From NCBI RefSeq assembly GCF_030296835.1, contig NZ_AP027922.1:2480001-2544000 (forward strand): 64,000 nt of DNA, in the 5' to 3' direction. The notes under the pieces were generated by a model that worked only from the letters and a program-made list of their open reading frames with translations, was not told where the DNA came from and ran no database searches. Positions 37,210-47,138 of this stretch are shown here, piece by piece (position 1 is the stretch's first letter; the number at the start of each line of letters is the position of its first letter). Origin of the DNA: Pseudoalteromonas sp. MM1. GTDB taxonomy: Bacteria; Pseudomonadota; Gammaproteobacteria; Enterobacterales; Alteromonadaceae. Position numbers and translations under genes: made by a program.

Positions 37210-37970
37210 TGCAACCGGTATTAAAAGTACAAGCGCTTTGTAAAACCTTTAACATACGTGCTGGTTTATTTAGCCGCAAAAAATTTGACGTACTTAAAGA
37301 TATTTCATTTTGTGTTGGCAAAGGCGAAACAATCGCTGTAATAGGTGAAACCGGTGCGGGTAAAAGTACGCTCGCTAAATTACTCGCTGGGGCCGATAGC
37401 GCCGACAGTGGGCAAATTTTATTAGAAAGTAACATTATTGAAGATGATGGCGTGCGCGATGATCAATGTCGACATATCCGCATGATATTTCAAGACTCCG
37501 CTGCCTCGCTCAATCCGGGTCTCACTATAGGAGATATGCTAGATGATTGCTTGCAGTATAATACCGACTCAGATCAACTGGCTCGCCAAGAAAAAATAGA
37601 TGCCACGCTGTCTAAAGTGGGGTTGCTAGTTGATCATCAAGATTATTACCCTCACATGTTTAGTGTAGGTCAGTTACAGCGTGTAGCGTTGGCGCGGGCG
37701 CTTATTTTAGACCCTAAAGTGGTGGTGCTTGATGAAGCTCTATCGGCTTTAGACCCATCTGTTCGTGCGCAAACAGTTAACTTATTACTTAAGCTGCAAA
37801 AAGAAACCGGCCTCACTTATGTACTTATAACGCACCATTTAAGTTTAGTGCGCCATATTAGCGATCAGCTAGTGGTACTTGAAAAAGGTGAAGTAGTTGA
37901 ATATGGACGTACCGAAGAGGTGTTTCAAAATCCGCAATCAAAAGTCACCCAGCGTTTGATTTGCTGTTAA
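37209..37970 (+). CDS. sapF: Peptide ABC transporter ATPase SapF
   Basis: The 253-residue ATPase completes the Sap transporter. Walker A is GETGAGKST and Walker B VVVLDEALSALD, with Ala replacing the usual Pro after Asp-Glu, as in E. coli SapF (DEALASLD). The signature is SVGQLQRVALARA. The product is shorter than OppF-type ATPases because it lacks the long C-terminal extension, which also fits SapF. A strong terminator follows 60 bases later. Confidence 0.92.
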   Translation: MQPVLKVQALCKTFNIRAGLFSRKKFDVLKDISFCVGKGETIAVIGETGAGKSTLAKLLAGADSADSGQILLESNIIEDDGVRDDQCRHIRMIFQDSAASLNPGLTIGDMLDDCLQYNTDSDQLARQEKIDATLSKVGLLVDHQDYYPHMFSVGQLQRVALARALILDPKVVVLDEALSALDPSVRAQTVNLLLKLQKETGLTYVLITHHLSLVRHISDQLVVLEKGEVVEYGRTEEVFQNPQSKVTQRLICC

Positions 37971-38030
37971 TACTAAGCTTATAACCATAACCAAATTGCC
38001 TAATCACTTATTGGGCACATTGAGGTTATA

Positions 38031-38069
38031 AAAAAAGGCGCGTTACTTGTAAAGTAACGCGCCTTTTTT
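38031..38069. terminator. Bidirectional terminator between sapF and ppiD
   Basis: GGCGCGTTACTT and AAGTAACGCGCC form a perfect 12-bp stem with a three-base loop, flanked by six A on the left and seven T on the right. It therefore ends both the sap operon (+) and ppiD (-). Confidence 0.92.
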
Positions 38070-38084
38070 AGTATTTAGTAGCTG

Positions 38085-39986
38085 TTATTCTGCTGCTTGC
38101 TCAGCCACCGGTAGGTTTAGCTCAGCTTTAGCCTTTAACGACTCAATAAATGCAAAGTAGTTTTTGTTAGCTTGCGCAATAGTAATGTTTTGTTGTACTT
38201 GCGGGTCGATATTTGCGCTTAGCTGCGCATCGCTTACCGATTTAAGTGCAACAATTGCCGCATCACCATTGTTTAAATCTACCACATCAGTGCTTGGAGC
38301 ATCAGTTGGACGCGGCATTTTAAACGCTTGCGTTACAATAGCTGGCGAAACCGTGTAGCTTTGACGCGTTAAGCTCGCTTCTTCGCGTACCGTTAGGTTT
38401 TGCTCACTGGCCACATCACTTAATGTTTTACCTGCTTGAACTTGCGCAAATAACTCACGTGCTTTTTCTTTAGCAAGTGTAGATGCTTTTTCATTAACTA
38501 AACGTGTTTTAATTTGCTCACTCACTTGCGCAAGTGGTTTAGTTGCAGATGGCTCATATTTATTTACACGTACTACAATAACGTGCTCATCACCTAGCTC
38601 AATCACTTCTGAGTTTACTTTATCTTCAAGTAATTCTACCGAGAATAACTGAGCAATTACCGCAGGTGTATTAAGTGGCTCTGGCAATGCATTACGTGCA
38701 ACAAGTGGCGTGGTTTTAACTTCAACGTCTGCCACTTCTGCAGCATCGTCTAAACGGTCAGAAATCTCAAATGCTAAGGCACCCATTTCTGTTTGCTTTT
38801 CGTAAAACGCATCCACTTTTTCAGTTTGCTCAAGCTCTGCACGTAGGTCGGCTTTTACGTCGTCATACGCTTTCACTTGCTCTGGCTGTAAGTCAGTAAG
38901 TTTAATAATGTGATAACCAAACTCTGATGCTACAACCTCTGAAATATCACCTTTGTTTTGAAGCGCAAATGCAGCATCTTCAAAAGCTGGGTCCATTACA
39001 TCGCGCTCAATCCACTCTAAGTCGCCGCCCATTTCGCCACTCACAACATCATCAGATGATGACTCTGCAAGCTGTGCAAAATCAGCACCTTGCTCTAACT
39101 GCTCGTGTAACGCGTTAGCTTTTTCAAGCGCAGCATCATCATCTTCGCTGTTATCAATTAAAATGTGCGATACACGGCGTTTTTCAGGCTCAATGTACTG
39201 TGCTTTATTTTGCTCATAATACGCTTTTACGTCATCTTCTGTTACCGACTCAACGGTGATATCTTGTGCTTTAAGCTCAATGTAATCAACAGATACACGC
39301 TCTGGCGATAAAAATTGTGATGCGTTTAGCTCATAGTAATCAGTAATTTCTTGCTCTGATACGTCTACGTTTGCTTGCAGCGCTTCTTTGCTTAACACAA
39401 GGTAGTCTATGCTACGCGTTTGCTGCTGCAGAGCTGCAGCGCGTTTAAGTTCGTTTTCAAGTGCAAACTCAGTACCCGCAACAGCAGACACTAACTGGCT
39501 GCGTGTCATATCTTTACGTAAGTACTCACGAAAAGCATCTGGTTGAAAGTTCATTTGACGAATTACTTGTAGGTAACGGTCGTTATTAAATTTTTCACCA
39601 ATTTGAAAGTACGGTAGTTCTAAAATTGTTTTACGTATGCTGTCGTCGCTTACGCGAAGGCCTAAATCTGCCGCTAATTGTGATTGCAATTCTTGTTGTA
39701 CTAAGCGGTCAATTACACCTTGACGAATTTGCGCCATATAATTTGGATCTGCACTAATTTGTGCAAAGTATTCACCAAATTGTTGCTCTAAACGGCTACG
39801 TTCGTTTTGGTAAGCGCGATTAAATTCGGTTTGGCTAATTTTAATTCCATTTACTTCAGCAACGGGTTGTTCTGGGGTTTGACCTAAGTAACTACCGATC
39901 CCTGCTAAGGCAAAAGATAAAATCACCGCGCCTAAAATTATTTTGGCTACAGGACCCTGTGAGCCCTCTCTGATTTTCTCAAGCAT
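38085..39986 (-). CDS. ppiD: Periplasmic chaperone/peptidyl-prolyl isomerase PpiD
   Basis: PpiD is an inner-membrane-anchored chaperone at the Sec translocon exit. The 633-residue product has a short cytoplasmic N-terminus (MLEKIREGSQGPVAK), one membrane helix (IILGAVILSFALAGIGSYL), an N-terminal SurA-like chaperone region, and a parvulin domain (RRVSHILI ... GGDLEWIERDVMDPAF ... FGYHIIKLTDL, about residues 270-360). Located downstream of hupB and lon as in E. coli. Confidence 0.95.
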   Translation of the reverse strand: MLEKIREGSQGPVAKIILGAVILSFALAGIGSYLGQTPEQPVAEVNGIKISQTEFNRAYQNERSRLEQQFGEYFAQISADPNYMAQIRQGVIDRLVQQELQSQLAADLGLRVSDDSIRKTILELPYFQIGEKFNNDRYLQVIRQMNFQPDAFREYLRKDMTRSQLVSAVAGTEFALENELKRAAALQQQTRSIDYLVLSKEALQANVDVSEQEITDYYELNASQFLSPERVSVDYIELKAQDITVESVTEDDVKAYYEQNKAQYIEPEKRRVSHILIDNSEDDDAALEKANALHEQLEQGADFAQLAESSSDDVVSGEMGGDLEWIERDVMDPAFEDAAFALQNKGDISEVVASEFGYHIIKLTDLQPEQVKAYDDVKADLRAELEQTEKVDAFYEKQTEMGALAFEISDRLDDAAEVADVEVKTTPLVARNALPEPLNTPAVIAQLFSVELLEDKVNSEVIELGDEHVIVVRVNKYEPSATKPLAQVSEQIKTRLVNEKASTLAKEKARELFAQVQAGKTLSDVASEQNLTVREEASLTRQSYTVSPAIVTQAFKMPRPTDAPSTDVVDLNNGDAAIVALKSVSDAQLSANIDPQVQQNITIAQANKNYFAFIESLKAKAELNLPVAEQAAE

Positions 39987-40030
39987 TTGTTTATCTCTTA
40001 TTGATCAAGGTATTTTACCTTGTCATATGT

Positions 40031-40062
40031 AAAAAAAGCGTATCTTACCAGATACGCTTTTT
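40031..40062 (-). terminator. Intrinsic terminator after hupB
   Basis: AAAGCGTATC and GATACGCTTT pair over a six-base loop, followed by TTTT on the - strand. It lies about 100 bases after the hupB stop and just upstream of ppiD. A second small hairpin (AAGTAACT with AGTTACTT, 40069-40092) lies between hupB and this site. Confidence 0.85.
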
Positions 40063-40158
40063 CACTTGAAGTAACTGGCGGTGAAGTTACTTAATTCATC
40101 GATTAGAATAATTAAGTTTATACACACTCGCCATAACTAATCTGTATTTAAACAGTGA

Positions 40159-40431
40159 TTAGTTTACTGCGTCTTTCAGCGCTTTACCGGCTTTGAAAGA
40201 AGGAATATTTGCCGCAGCAATTTGGATAGTTTCACCAGTTTGTGGGTTACGGCCTGAACGAGCAGCACGCTCGCGTACTGAGAAAGTACCAAAACCTACA
40301 AGTGCAACTGAATCGCCATCTTTAAGCGCGCCAGATACAGACTCGATGAATGAATCTAGTGCACGACCTGCAGCCGCTTTAGAAATGTCAGCGTCAGCTG
40401 CGATTTGATCGATTAATTGAGATTTATTCAC
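40159..40431 (-). CDS. hupB: DNA-binding protein HU-beta
   Basis: HU bends and compacts DNA in the nucleoid. The start is GTG 40431, seven bases after AGAGGA, giving a 90-residue product [11 protein letters not shown]... of exactly E. coli length; upstream in-frame codons are not homologous. The hallmark [20 protein letters not shown] with the intercalating proline arm is present. It lies between lon and ppiD, the conserved hupB location. Confidence 0.97.
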   Translation of the reverse strand: MNKSQLIDQIAADADISKAAAGRALDSFIESVSGALKDGDSVALVGFGTFSVRERAARSGRNPQTGETIQIAAANIPSFKAGKALKDAVN

Positions 40432-40544
40432 AATATCATCCTCTTTCATTGTTATTATCAAGAGCGATTGTTTTTTAAACTAACATCACTTTTTTGAAAA
40501 TTTTAGAGCAAACTTTTAATGCTCACATGATTATATTTTTCTTA

Positions 40545-40570
40545 AGCCTAGGCCCCATAAGGGCTAGGCT
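40545..40570. other. Stable hairpin between lon and hupB
   Basis: AGCCTA-G-GCCC pairs with GGGC-TAGGCT around CATAA, a 10-bp stem with a single bulged G. No T run follows on either strand, so it is not a standard terminator. It may protect the lon mRNA 3' end or act in the hupB leader. Confidence 0.5.
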
Positions 40571-40615
40571 CGAAAACCAGTGCTTAACTTATCATACCGA
40601 TTAAATTTGAAAAGC

Positions 40616-40640
40616 CCTAAAAAGCACTTTTTTTAGGTTT
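40616..40640. terminator. Weak AT-rich terminator-like hairpin after lon
   Basis: CCTAAAAA and TTTTTAGG pair over a six-base loop just beyond the lon stop. On the - strand it is followed by GCTTTT, a poor T run, so termination strength is doubtful. Confidence 0.4.
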
Positions 40641-40641
40641 T

Positions 40642-43002
40642 TTATTGGTTTTTCGGTGTTTCGACTGAAAAACTCTCAACAGGATGCACTAAAGCTAACT
40701 TTAATACTTCATCAATCCAGGTAACTGGGTGAACATCTAAGCCTGCCAGTACGTTATCTGGGATCTCTTTTAAGTCACGTTCGTTAATTTTTGGAATGAT
40801 GACTGTTTTAATTCCACCTCGGTGTGCAGCAAGTAGTTTCTCTTTTAAGCCACCAATAGGCAGTACTTCACCACGCAGTGTTATTTCACCTGTCATTGCT
40901 ACATCGGCTTTAACAGGGTTACCAGTCAAGCTCGATACTAAACCCGTTACCATCGCAGCACCGGCACTTGGGCCATCTTTAGGGGTTGCCCCCTCAGGTA
41001 CGTGCACATGAATGTCGCGTTTTTCGTAAAAATCGCTATTAATACGGAACGTATCAGCACGATTACGAACTACAGTCATGGCCGCTTGAATCGACTCTTG
41101 CATTACATCACCGAGTGAGCCTGTGTAGCTTAGTTTGCCTTTACCTGGCACAGCCGCACATTCAATGGTCAGTAAGTCGCCGCCTACTTCGGTCCACGCT
41201 AGGCCTGTTACTTGGCCAATGCGGTCGCCGTCTTCAGCTTTACCGTAGTCGTAGCGTTGTACACCTAAAAACTCTTCTAGGTTATCTTGATTGATAGTGA
41301 CTGTTTTAGTCTCTTTATCAAGTAAGATATTTTTAACGGCTTTACGGCATAGTTTAGATACTTCGCGCTCTAAATTACGTACACCCGCTTCACGCGTGTA
41401 GTAACGAATAATGCCAATAATTGCACTATCTTCTATTACAAGCTCAGCAGGTTTTAAACCATTGCGTTTAACTTGCTTAGTAATTAAGTGCTCTTTTGCA
41501 ATGTTTAGCTTCTCATCTTCTGTGTAACCCGATAAACGAATAACTTCCATGCGGTCTAGTAGTGGACCCGGAATATTAAAGCTGTTTGATGTTGCTACAA
41601 ACATTACATCCGATAAATCGTAATCAACTTCTAAGTAGTGATCAGCAAAGTGGCTGTTTTGCTCCGGATCTAGCACCTCTAATAGTGCCGATGCTGGGTC
41701 GCCGCGCATATCTGATGACATTTTGTCGATTTCATCTAACAAGAATAATGGATTTTTAACGCCCACTTTTGTCATGTTTTGAATCAGCTTACCTGGCATT
41801 GAACCTATGTAAGTACGACGATGACCACGAATCTCAGCTTCGTCACGTACACCACCTAATGCCATACGCACATATTTACGACCCGTAGAACGTGCAATAG
41901 ACTGCCCTAGTGACGTTTTACCTACACCCGGAGGCCCTACTAAACATAAAATAGGTCCTTTGAGCTTATTGGTACGTTGTTGCACCGCGAGGTATTCAAT
42001 TATGCGCTCTTTAACTTTATCTAAGCCGTGATGATCACTATCAAGAATTTTTTGCGCGCCTGCTAAGTCTTTTTTCACTTTAGAGCGTTTTTTCCAAGGT
42101 ACATTAATTAATGTATCAATGTATGAACGCACTACAGTGGCCTCTGCAGACATTGGCGACATCATTTTAAGCTTATTAAGCTCAGCCGATGCTTTTTCTT
42201 TCGCTTCTTCTGGCATACCTGATTCTTCAATACGCTTTTTAAGCGCTTCAAATTCGTCAGGTACATCATCAAGCTCACCAAGCTCTTTTTGAATGGCTTT
42301 CATTTGCTCATTGAGGTAGTACTCGCGCTGAGACTTTTCCATCTGCTTTTTAACGCGGGTACGAATTTTTTTCTCAACTTGCAATAAGTCTATTTCACCT
42401 TCCATCAGTGCCATTAGGTACTCTAAGCGTTCTGTAACACTTGAAATCTCAAGCACTTTTTGTTTTTCAGGCACTTTTAATGGCATATGAGCGGCCATTG
42501 TATCGGCAAGTCGCGCTGGCTCATCAATACCTGAAACAGAGGTTAATACCTCAGGTGGAATTTTTTTATTAAGTTTTACATAGCCTTCAAATTGGCTAAC
42601 AGCGCTGCGGATGAAAATATCTTGCTCTTGCTCATCCACTGAATCAGATTCGATGAACTGAGCATTCGCTACAAAAAACTCATCGTTATCTACAAATTCT
42701 TCAATTTGTGCGCGCTGCGTACCTTCAACTAAAACTTTAACTGTACCGTCTGGTAACTTTAATAACTGAAGTACAGTAGCAATAGTACCTATACGGTAAA
42801 TATCGTCTTGCTCAGGTTCGTCTACAGTTGCATCTTTTTGCGCAACCAAGAAAATTTGTTTGTCTTTATCCATTGCTGCTTCGAGGCATTTTATTGATTT
42901 TTCACGGCCTACAAAAAGCGGGATCACCATGTGCGGGTATACCACAACATCGCGCAGTGCTAGCACTGGGATTTCGACTCGATCGGTTCTCTCAAGCGTC
43001 AT
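40642..43002 (-). CDS. lon: ATP-dependent protease Lon
   Basis: Lon degrades misfolded and regulatory proteins in the cytoplasm. The 786-residue product has the N-terminal substrate domain (IPVLALRDVVVYPHMVIPLF), AAA+ Walker A GPPGVGKTSLG, Walker B PLFLLDEIDKM, and the serine-lysine protease domain with PKDGPSAGAAM (catalytic Ser) and GGLKEKLLAAHRGG (catalytic Lys). ATG 43002 has an AGAGAAA site; the frame could start at GTG 43020 but that is less likely. A sigma-32 promoter lies just upstream. Confidence 0.98.
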   Translation of the reverse strand: MTLERTDRVEIPVLALRDVVVYPHMVIPLFVGREKSIKCLEAAMDKDKQIFLVAQKDATVDEPEQDDIYRIGTIATVLQLLKLPDGTVKVLVEGTQRAQIEEFVDNDEFFVANAQFIESDSVDEQEQDIFIRSAVSQFEGYVKLNKKIPPEVLTSVSGIDEPARLADTMAAHMPLKVPEKQKVLEISSVTERLEYLMALMEGEIDLLQVEKKIRTRVKKQMEKSQREYYLNEQMKAIQKELGELDDVPDEFEALKKRIEESGMPEEAKEKASAELNKLKMMSPMSAEATVVRSYIDTLINVPWKKRSKVKKDLAGAQKILDSDHHGLDKVKERIIEYLAVQQRTNKLKGPILCLVGPPGVGKTSLGQSIARSTGRKYVRMALGGVRDEAEIRGHRRTYIGSMPGKLIQNMTKVGVKNPLFLLDEIDKMSSDMRGDPASALLEVLDPEQNSHFADHYLEVDYDLSDVMFVATSNSFNIPGPLLDRMEVIRLSGYTEDEKLNIAKEHLITKQVKRNGLKPAELVIEDSAIIGIIRYYTREAGVRNLEREVSKLCRKAVKNILLDKETKTVTINQDNLEEFLGVQRYDYGKAEDGDRIGQVTGLAWTEVGGDLLTIECAAVPGKGKLSYTGSLGDVMQESIQAAMTVVRNRADTFRINSDFYEKRDIHVHVPEGATPKDGPSAGAAMVTGLVSSLTGNPVKADVAMTGEITLRGEVLPIGGLKEKLLAAHRGGIKTVIIPKINERDLKEIPDNVLAGLDVHPVTWIDEVLKLALVHPVESFSVETPKNQ

Positions 43003-43046
43003 TATAGTTTCTCTTCGCACTTCATTTATTTAAAAGATTACTCAAG

Positions 43047-43076
43047 TATATGGGGATAATCTAATTAAAGTTCAAC
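43047..43076 (-). promoter_or_regulatory. Heat-shock (sigma-32) promoter of lon
   Basis: On the - strand GTTGAAC is followed after 14 bases by CCCCATAT, matching the sigma-32 consensus CTTGAAA, 13-15 bases, CCCCATNT at nearly all key positions. It lies about 45 bases upstream of the lon start. lon is a classical heat-shock gene. Confidence 0.8.
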
Positions 43077-43106
43077 AATTTTCCCCATCTCGTTTAAATT
43101 AATTAT

Positions 43107-43135
43107 AAAAAAAGGAGCCTAAGGCTCCTTTTTTA
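43107..43135. terminator. Intrinsic terminator of clpX
   Basis: AAAAAAGGAGCC and GGCTCCTTTTTT pair around TAA, with T runs on both strands. It lies 18 bases past the clpX stop and separates clpX from the lon promoter. Confidence 0.9.
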
Positions 43136-43152
43136 TACAAATAGCTTAAAAA

Positions 43153-44436
43153 CTACTCTGATGCTGCTTTATCTTGATTATTGTTTTCATAAATCAAAAT
43201 TGGGTCAGATTCACCTTTAATCACGGTTTCATCTATAACCACTTTGCTTACATCATCCATTGATGGTAGCTCATACATAGTATCAAGCAGTACACCTTCA
43301 ACAATTGAGCGAAGTCCGCGAGCACCTGTTTTACGCTCCATCGCTTTGTGAGCAATAGCGCTTAGTGCATCATCACGAAACTCTAATTCAACGTCTTCCA
43401 TACCAAATAATACCGAGAACTGTTTAGTAATGGCGTTTTTAGGTTCACTTAATATTTGCACAAGAGCCGCTTCATCAAGCTCGGTTAATGTAGCAACAAC
43501 AGGTAAACGACCAATAAATTCAGGAATTAAGCCGTACTTAACTAAATCCTCTGGCTCTACGTCTTTAAATGTTTCACTTAAAGAGCGGCTTGACGCTGAC
43601 TCTTTAACGTTAACACCAAAGCCAATCCCAGTATTTTTATGGCTGCGTTGTTCGATTACTTTATCAAGGCCTGCAAATGCACCACCACAGATAAATAAAA
43701 TCTTAGAGGTATCAACTTGTAAAAACTCTTGCTGCGGATGCTTACGACCACCTTGTGGTGGTACTGAGGCAACCGTGCCTTCAATTAGTTTAAGCAGTGC
43801 TTGTTGTACACCCTCACCTGACACGTCACGTGTAATAGATGGGTTATCTGATTTACGCGAAATTTTATCAATTTCATCAATGTAAACAATACCGCGTTGG
43901 GCTTTCTCTACGTCGTAATCACATTTTTGTAGCAGCTTTTGAATGATGTTTTCTACATCTTCACCTACATAACCAGCTTCGGTTAATGTAGTTGCATCTG
44001 CCATAGTAAACGGTACATCAAGTAAACGTGCAAGTGTTTCTGCCAGTAATGTTTTACCACTACCTGTAGGGCCAATAAGCAAAATGTTACTTTTACCTAG
44101 TTCTACTTCCTGCTTTGTAGATTGGTTACGTAGGCGCTTGTAGTGATTGTATACCGCTACAGACAATACTTTTTTAGCATGGTCTTGACCAATTACGTAG
44201 TCGTCTAAGTGATTACGAATTTCTTTTGGCACAGGTAGTTTATCAGACGAATTATGCTTAGGAGCAATGTCTTTGATTTCTTCCCTGATAATATCGTTAC
44301 ACAGCTCTACACATTCATCACAAATGTATACTGAAGGACCTGCAATTAATTTACGCACTTCGTGTTGGCTTTTGCCACAAAAAGAGCAGTATAACAATTT
44401 ATTACTTTTGTCGCCGTCTGTAGGAGTGTCAGACAT
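43153..44436 (-). CDS. clpX: ATP-dependent Clp protease ATP-binding subunit ClpX
   Basis: ClpX unfolds substrates and feeds them to ClpP. The 427-residue product has an N-terminal C4 zinc finger ([10 protein letters not shown] ... [10 protein letters not shown]), Walker A GPTGSGKT, Walker [11 protein letters not shown] and the ClpP-contacting IGF loop ([10 protein letters not shown]). It follows clpP after about 135 bases, which hold a hairpin (44543-44564). Confidence 0.98.
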   Translation of the reverse strand: MSDTPTDGDKSNKLLYCSFCGKSQHEVRKLIAGPSVYICDECVELCNDIIREEIKDIAPKHNSSDKLPVPKEIRNHLDDYVIGQDHAKKVLSVAVYNHYKRLRNQSTKQEVELGKSNILLIGPTGSGKTLLAETLARLLDVPFTMADATTLTEAGYVGEDVENIIQKLLQKCDYDVEKAQRGIVYIDEIDKISRKSDNPSITRDVSGEGVQQALLKLIEGTVASVPPQGGRKHPQQEFLQVDTSKILFICGGAFAGLDKVIEQRSHKNTGIGFGVNVKESASSRSLSETFKDVEPEDLVKYGLIPEFIGRLPVVATLTELDEAALVQILSEPKNAITKQFSVLFGMEDVELEFRDDALSAIAHKAMERKTGARGLRSIVEGVLLDTMYELPSMDDVSKVVIDETVIKGESDPILIYENNNQDKAASE

Positions 44437-44542
44437 TCAGCTACCTCTTTTATACGTTGGCTGCCAAATTAGGTTGGCAACTATTTCAAATTCGCTTTTA
44501 ACTATACCAAAATTTACTGGTTTTCGCATAGTAACTCAAAGT

Positions 44543-44564
44543 GGCAAGCAATTATTTGCTTGCC
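44543..44564 (-). other. Hairpin in the clpP-clpX spacer
   Basis: GGCAAGCAA and TTGCTTGCC form a perfect 9-bp stem over TTAT, seven bases after the clpP stop. There is no T run on the - strand. It may stabilise clpP mRNA or reduce read-through to clpX. Confidence 0.55.
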
Positions 44565-44571
44565 TACACGC

Positions 44572-45189
44572 TTACTTGCTTTCGCGATTTGTAAACACTG
44601 AGTCTACTAAGCCGTAATCAACAGCTTGTGATGCACTCATAAAGTTATCACGGTCAGTATCGCGTGAAATAACCTCTAATGGTTGGCCTGTGTGCTCAGC
44701 CATTAAGCGGTTAAGTTTGTCTTTAATAGACAGAATTTCTTTTGCGTGTATTTCAAAGTCAGATGCTTGACCTTGGAAACCACCTAGCGGTTGGTGAATC
44801 ATTACACGTGAGTTTGGTAAACAAAAACGCTTACCTTTAGCGCCAGCAGTAAGCAAAAATGCGCCCATGCTTGCCGCTTGGCCAACACAAATAGTACTTA
44901 CATCTGGTTTGATGAAGTTCATTGTATCGTAAATTGCCATACCAGCGGTTACCGAACCACCTGGTGAATTAATATATAAAAAGATATCTTTTTCAGGGTT
45001 TTCTGATTCTAAAAATAGCATTTGCGCTAAAATTAGGTTTGCCATGTTGTCTTCAACTTGGCCCGTTAAAAAGATAATTCGCTCTTTTAATAGACGCGAA
45101 TAAATGTCATACGAGCGCTCACCTTTAGCTGTTTGTTCAACAACCATAGGGACTAATGCATTTAGGGGATCTGTTATACCAGTGTTCAT
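44572..45189 (-). CDS. clpP: ATP-dependent Clp protease proteolytic subunit ClpP
   Basis: ClpP is the barrel-shaped serine protease core. The 205-residue product has the catalytic serine in GQAASMGAF (about residue 107), histidine in [11 protein letters not shown] and aspartate in [11 protein letters not shown]. An N-terminal propeptide of about a dozen residues is expected. It lies between tig and clpX as in E. coli. A CCCCATAA sequence occurs upstream but no matching -35 was found, so heat-shock control is not shown. Confidence 0.98.
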   Translation of the reverse strand: MNTGITDPLNALVPMVVEQTAKGERSYDIYSRLLKERIIFLTGQVEDNMANLILAQMLFLESENPEKDIFLYINSPGGSVTAGMAIYDTMNFIKPDVSTICVGQAASMGAFLLTAGAKGKRFCLPNSRVMIHQPLGGFQGQASDFEIHAKEILSIKDKLNRLMAEHTGQPLEVISRDTDRDNFMSASQAVDYGLVDSVFTNRESK

Positions 45190-45349
45190 ACTTTTTTAAT
45201 TCCTTATGCGCTTATGCTTTTTACTAAAGGAAGCATAGTTATCATTTTTCGCAAATTATGGGGCACAAACTAAAATGGCCCGGGCACACTGCATAAACAG
45301 AGTAACACGAGCCATTTAATCGTTAGCGAGCGCTTAAGTCAATGACTTA

Positions 45350-46654
45350 TTAAGCACCTTGCTGAGGATTCATGATGTCATCAAATGCTTTTTCAACGTC
45401 AGACACGTTTGCTTTAGCTAAAATAGCTTCAACAGCTTGCTCTTCCATTGCAACATTACGCATTTGCTGCATAAGTTGATCATTTGCTTTGTAGTACTCT
45501 ACTACTTCAGTTGGATCTTCGTATGCAGATGCAACTGTAGCAATTAATGCTTCAACTTTTTCATCATCAACTTTGATATCGTTTGCTTTGATCACTTCAC
45601 CTAGTAATAGGCCAGTTTTAACGCGAGTTACAGCTTGCTCGTGGAACAATTCAGCTGGAAGCTCAGGCATGTTCTTAGCGTCGCCACCAAAACGTTGAGC
45701 TGCTTGCTGACGTAATGCGTCAACTTCTTGATCAACAAGTGCTTTAGGCACTTCGATTTCGTTGTTTTCTAAAAGACCTTTGATAGCTTGGTCTTTCACG
45801 TTAGCTTTAACCGCTTGGTCTAGCTCACGCGTCATGTTCTTTTTAACTTCTTCTTTAAGCGCGTCTACGCCGCCTTCGGTAACACCGAATTTAGTTGCAA
45901 ACTCTTCGCTTAATTCAGGTAGCTCTTGTGCTTCAACTTTTTTCACTGTGATAGTGAATTGAGCTGCTTTACCTTTAAGGTTTTCAGCGTGGTAATCTTC
46001 AGGGAATGTTACATCAGCAACCACTTCTTCGCCTGCTTTTTTACCAACGATGTTATCTTCAAAACCTGGGATCATACGACCTTGGCCAAGCTCCAGTGGG
46101 AAGTCTTCAGCTTTACCGCCTTCAAACTCTTCACCGTCAATAGTACCTACGAAATCAACTGTTACACGGTCGTTTTCGCCAGCAGCTGCGTCAACATCAG
46201 CCCATGAAGCGTGTTGCTTACGAAGTGTTTCTAGCATGTTTGCTAAATCTTCGTCAGTTACTGATACAGCTGGTTTTTCTACAGCAATTTTATCTAAACC
46301 TTGAACTTCAACCTCAGGGTAAACTTCAAATGTTGCTGTAAATTCTAAATCTTTACCTGCTTCAAGCGCTTTAGGAGCAAATGTTGGTGCGCCAGCTGGA
46401 TTAATTTTTTCAGAAACGATTGCTTCAATGTAGTTACGCTGCATTACTTCGCCAGCTACTTCTTGACGAACCGCAGGTCCAAAACGCTTGTTGATTACTG
46501 AAACTGGTACTTTACCAGCACGGAAGCCATCGATACGCTGCGTTTTTGACAGTTGTTGTAAGCGTTTTTTTACTTCGGTCTCAACGTTCTCTGCAGGAAC
46601 GGTGATGGTCAGACGGCGCTCAAGGCCTTGAGTCGTCTCAACAGAAACTTGCAT
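45350..46654 (-). CDS. tig: Trigger factor
   Basis: Trigger factor is the ribosome-bound chaperone that meets nascent chains. The 434-residue product has the ribosome-binding motif [11 protein letters not shown] near residue 40, an FKBP-like isomerase domain ([17 protein letters not shown] to [13 protein letters not shown], about residues 160-240) and a long helical C-terminal domain. It is the first gene of tig-clpP-clpX-lon. Confidence 0.98.
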   Translation of the reverse strand: MQVSVETTQGLERRLTITVPAENVETEVKKRLQQLSKTQRIDGFRAGKVPVSVINKRFGPAVRQEVAGEVMQRNYIEAIVSEKINPAGAPTFAPKALEAGKDLEFTATFEVYPEVEVQGLDKIAVEKPAVSVTDEDLANMLETLRKQHASWADVDAAAGENDRVTVDFVGTIDGEEFEGGKAEDFPLELGQGRMIPGFEDNIVGKKAGEEVVADVTFPEDYHAENLKGKAAQFTITVKKVEAQELPELSEEFATKFGVTEGGVDALKEEVKKNMTRELDQAVKANVKDQAIKGLLENNEIEVPKALVDQEVDALRQQAAQRFGGDAKNMPELPAELFHEQAVTRVKTGLLLGEVIKANDIKVDDEKVEALIATVASAYEDPTEVVEYYKANDQLMQQMRNVAMEEQAVEAILAKANVSDVEKAFDDIMNPQQGA

Positions 46655-47010
46655 GATTTACCTCAATATTCAATTTTGGCGACTGTTCGCCTTCCTTACA
46701 AACAAAGTAATCTTCATGAGTCTTGATAAATTTTAAAGCGATTTTTCACTAAAAAGCATCCGTCACTACCATGAGATCCCATTGCTGCTCTGCCCTTCGG
46801 GCACTATGTTAAACAATAGACGCGGCATTATAACCTAATAATTATGATAGTCGAGTGTAGGGGGCAATTATTTGGACTAGTTTAGCTACGAACGAGACTA
46901 ACTGCGTAAAAAACAGACTAACTGGTAAATTGAATCGATATTTTAGTAGGAATTAAATAGATGTTATTAACTGAGTGATGACTTGTTTACTTTCTTTAAG
47001 GCTAAGAAAG
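46655..47010. other. Gene-free interval between the tRNA cluster and tig
   Basis: This 356-base stretch holds the tig promoter and leader, including a small hairpin TGCCC-TTC-GGGCA at 46791-46803. The remaining AT-rich part next to the tRNA genes shows no ORF and no clear terminator. Confidence 0.6.
46827..46854 (-). promoter_or_regulatory. Sigma-70 promoter of tig
   Basis: On the - strand TCGACT (four of six matches to TTGACA) is 16 bases from a perfect TATAAT, followed by GCCGCG. It predicts a leader of about 165 bases before tig. Confidence 0.6.
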
Positions 47011-47087
47011 TGGTCGGCGATGCAGGATTTGAACCTGCGACCCCTTGGACCCAAACCAAGTGCGCTACCAAACTGCGCTAATCGCCG
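47011..47087 (-). tRNA. tRNA-Pro (TGG), copy 3 in transcription order
   Basis: The 77-base gene reads CGGCGATTAGCGCAG at its 5' end, has anticodon TGG in TTTGGGT, a T arm GGTTCGAATCC and an encoded CCA end. All acceptor pairs form. It is identical to the copies at 47139 and 47462. It is the most downstream member of the - strand cluster. Confidence 0.96.
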
Positions 47088-47138
47088 ATAATAGTATTGA
47101 ATACTTAAATGTAGAATTTAAGACCACTTTTGAGAAAG

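Noticed and set aside
45255..45275. CCCCATAA as a heat-shock -10 box for clpP
   Set aside because: No TTGAA-type -35 box lies 12-16 bases upstream on the - strand.
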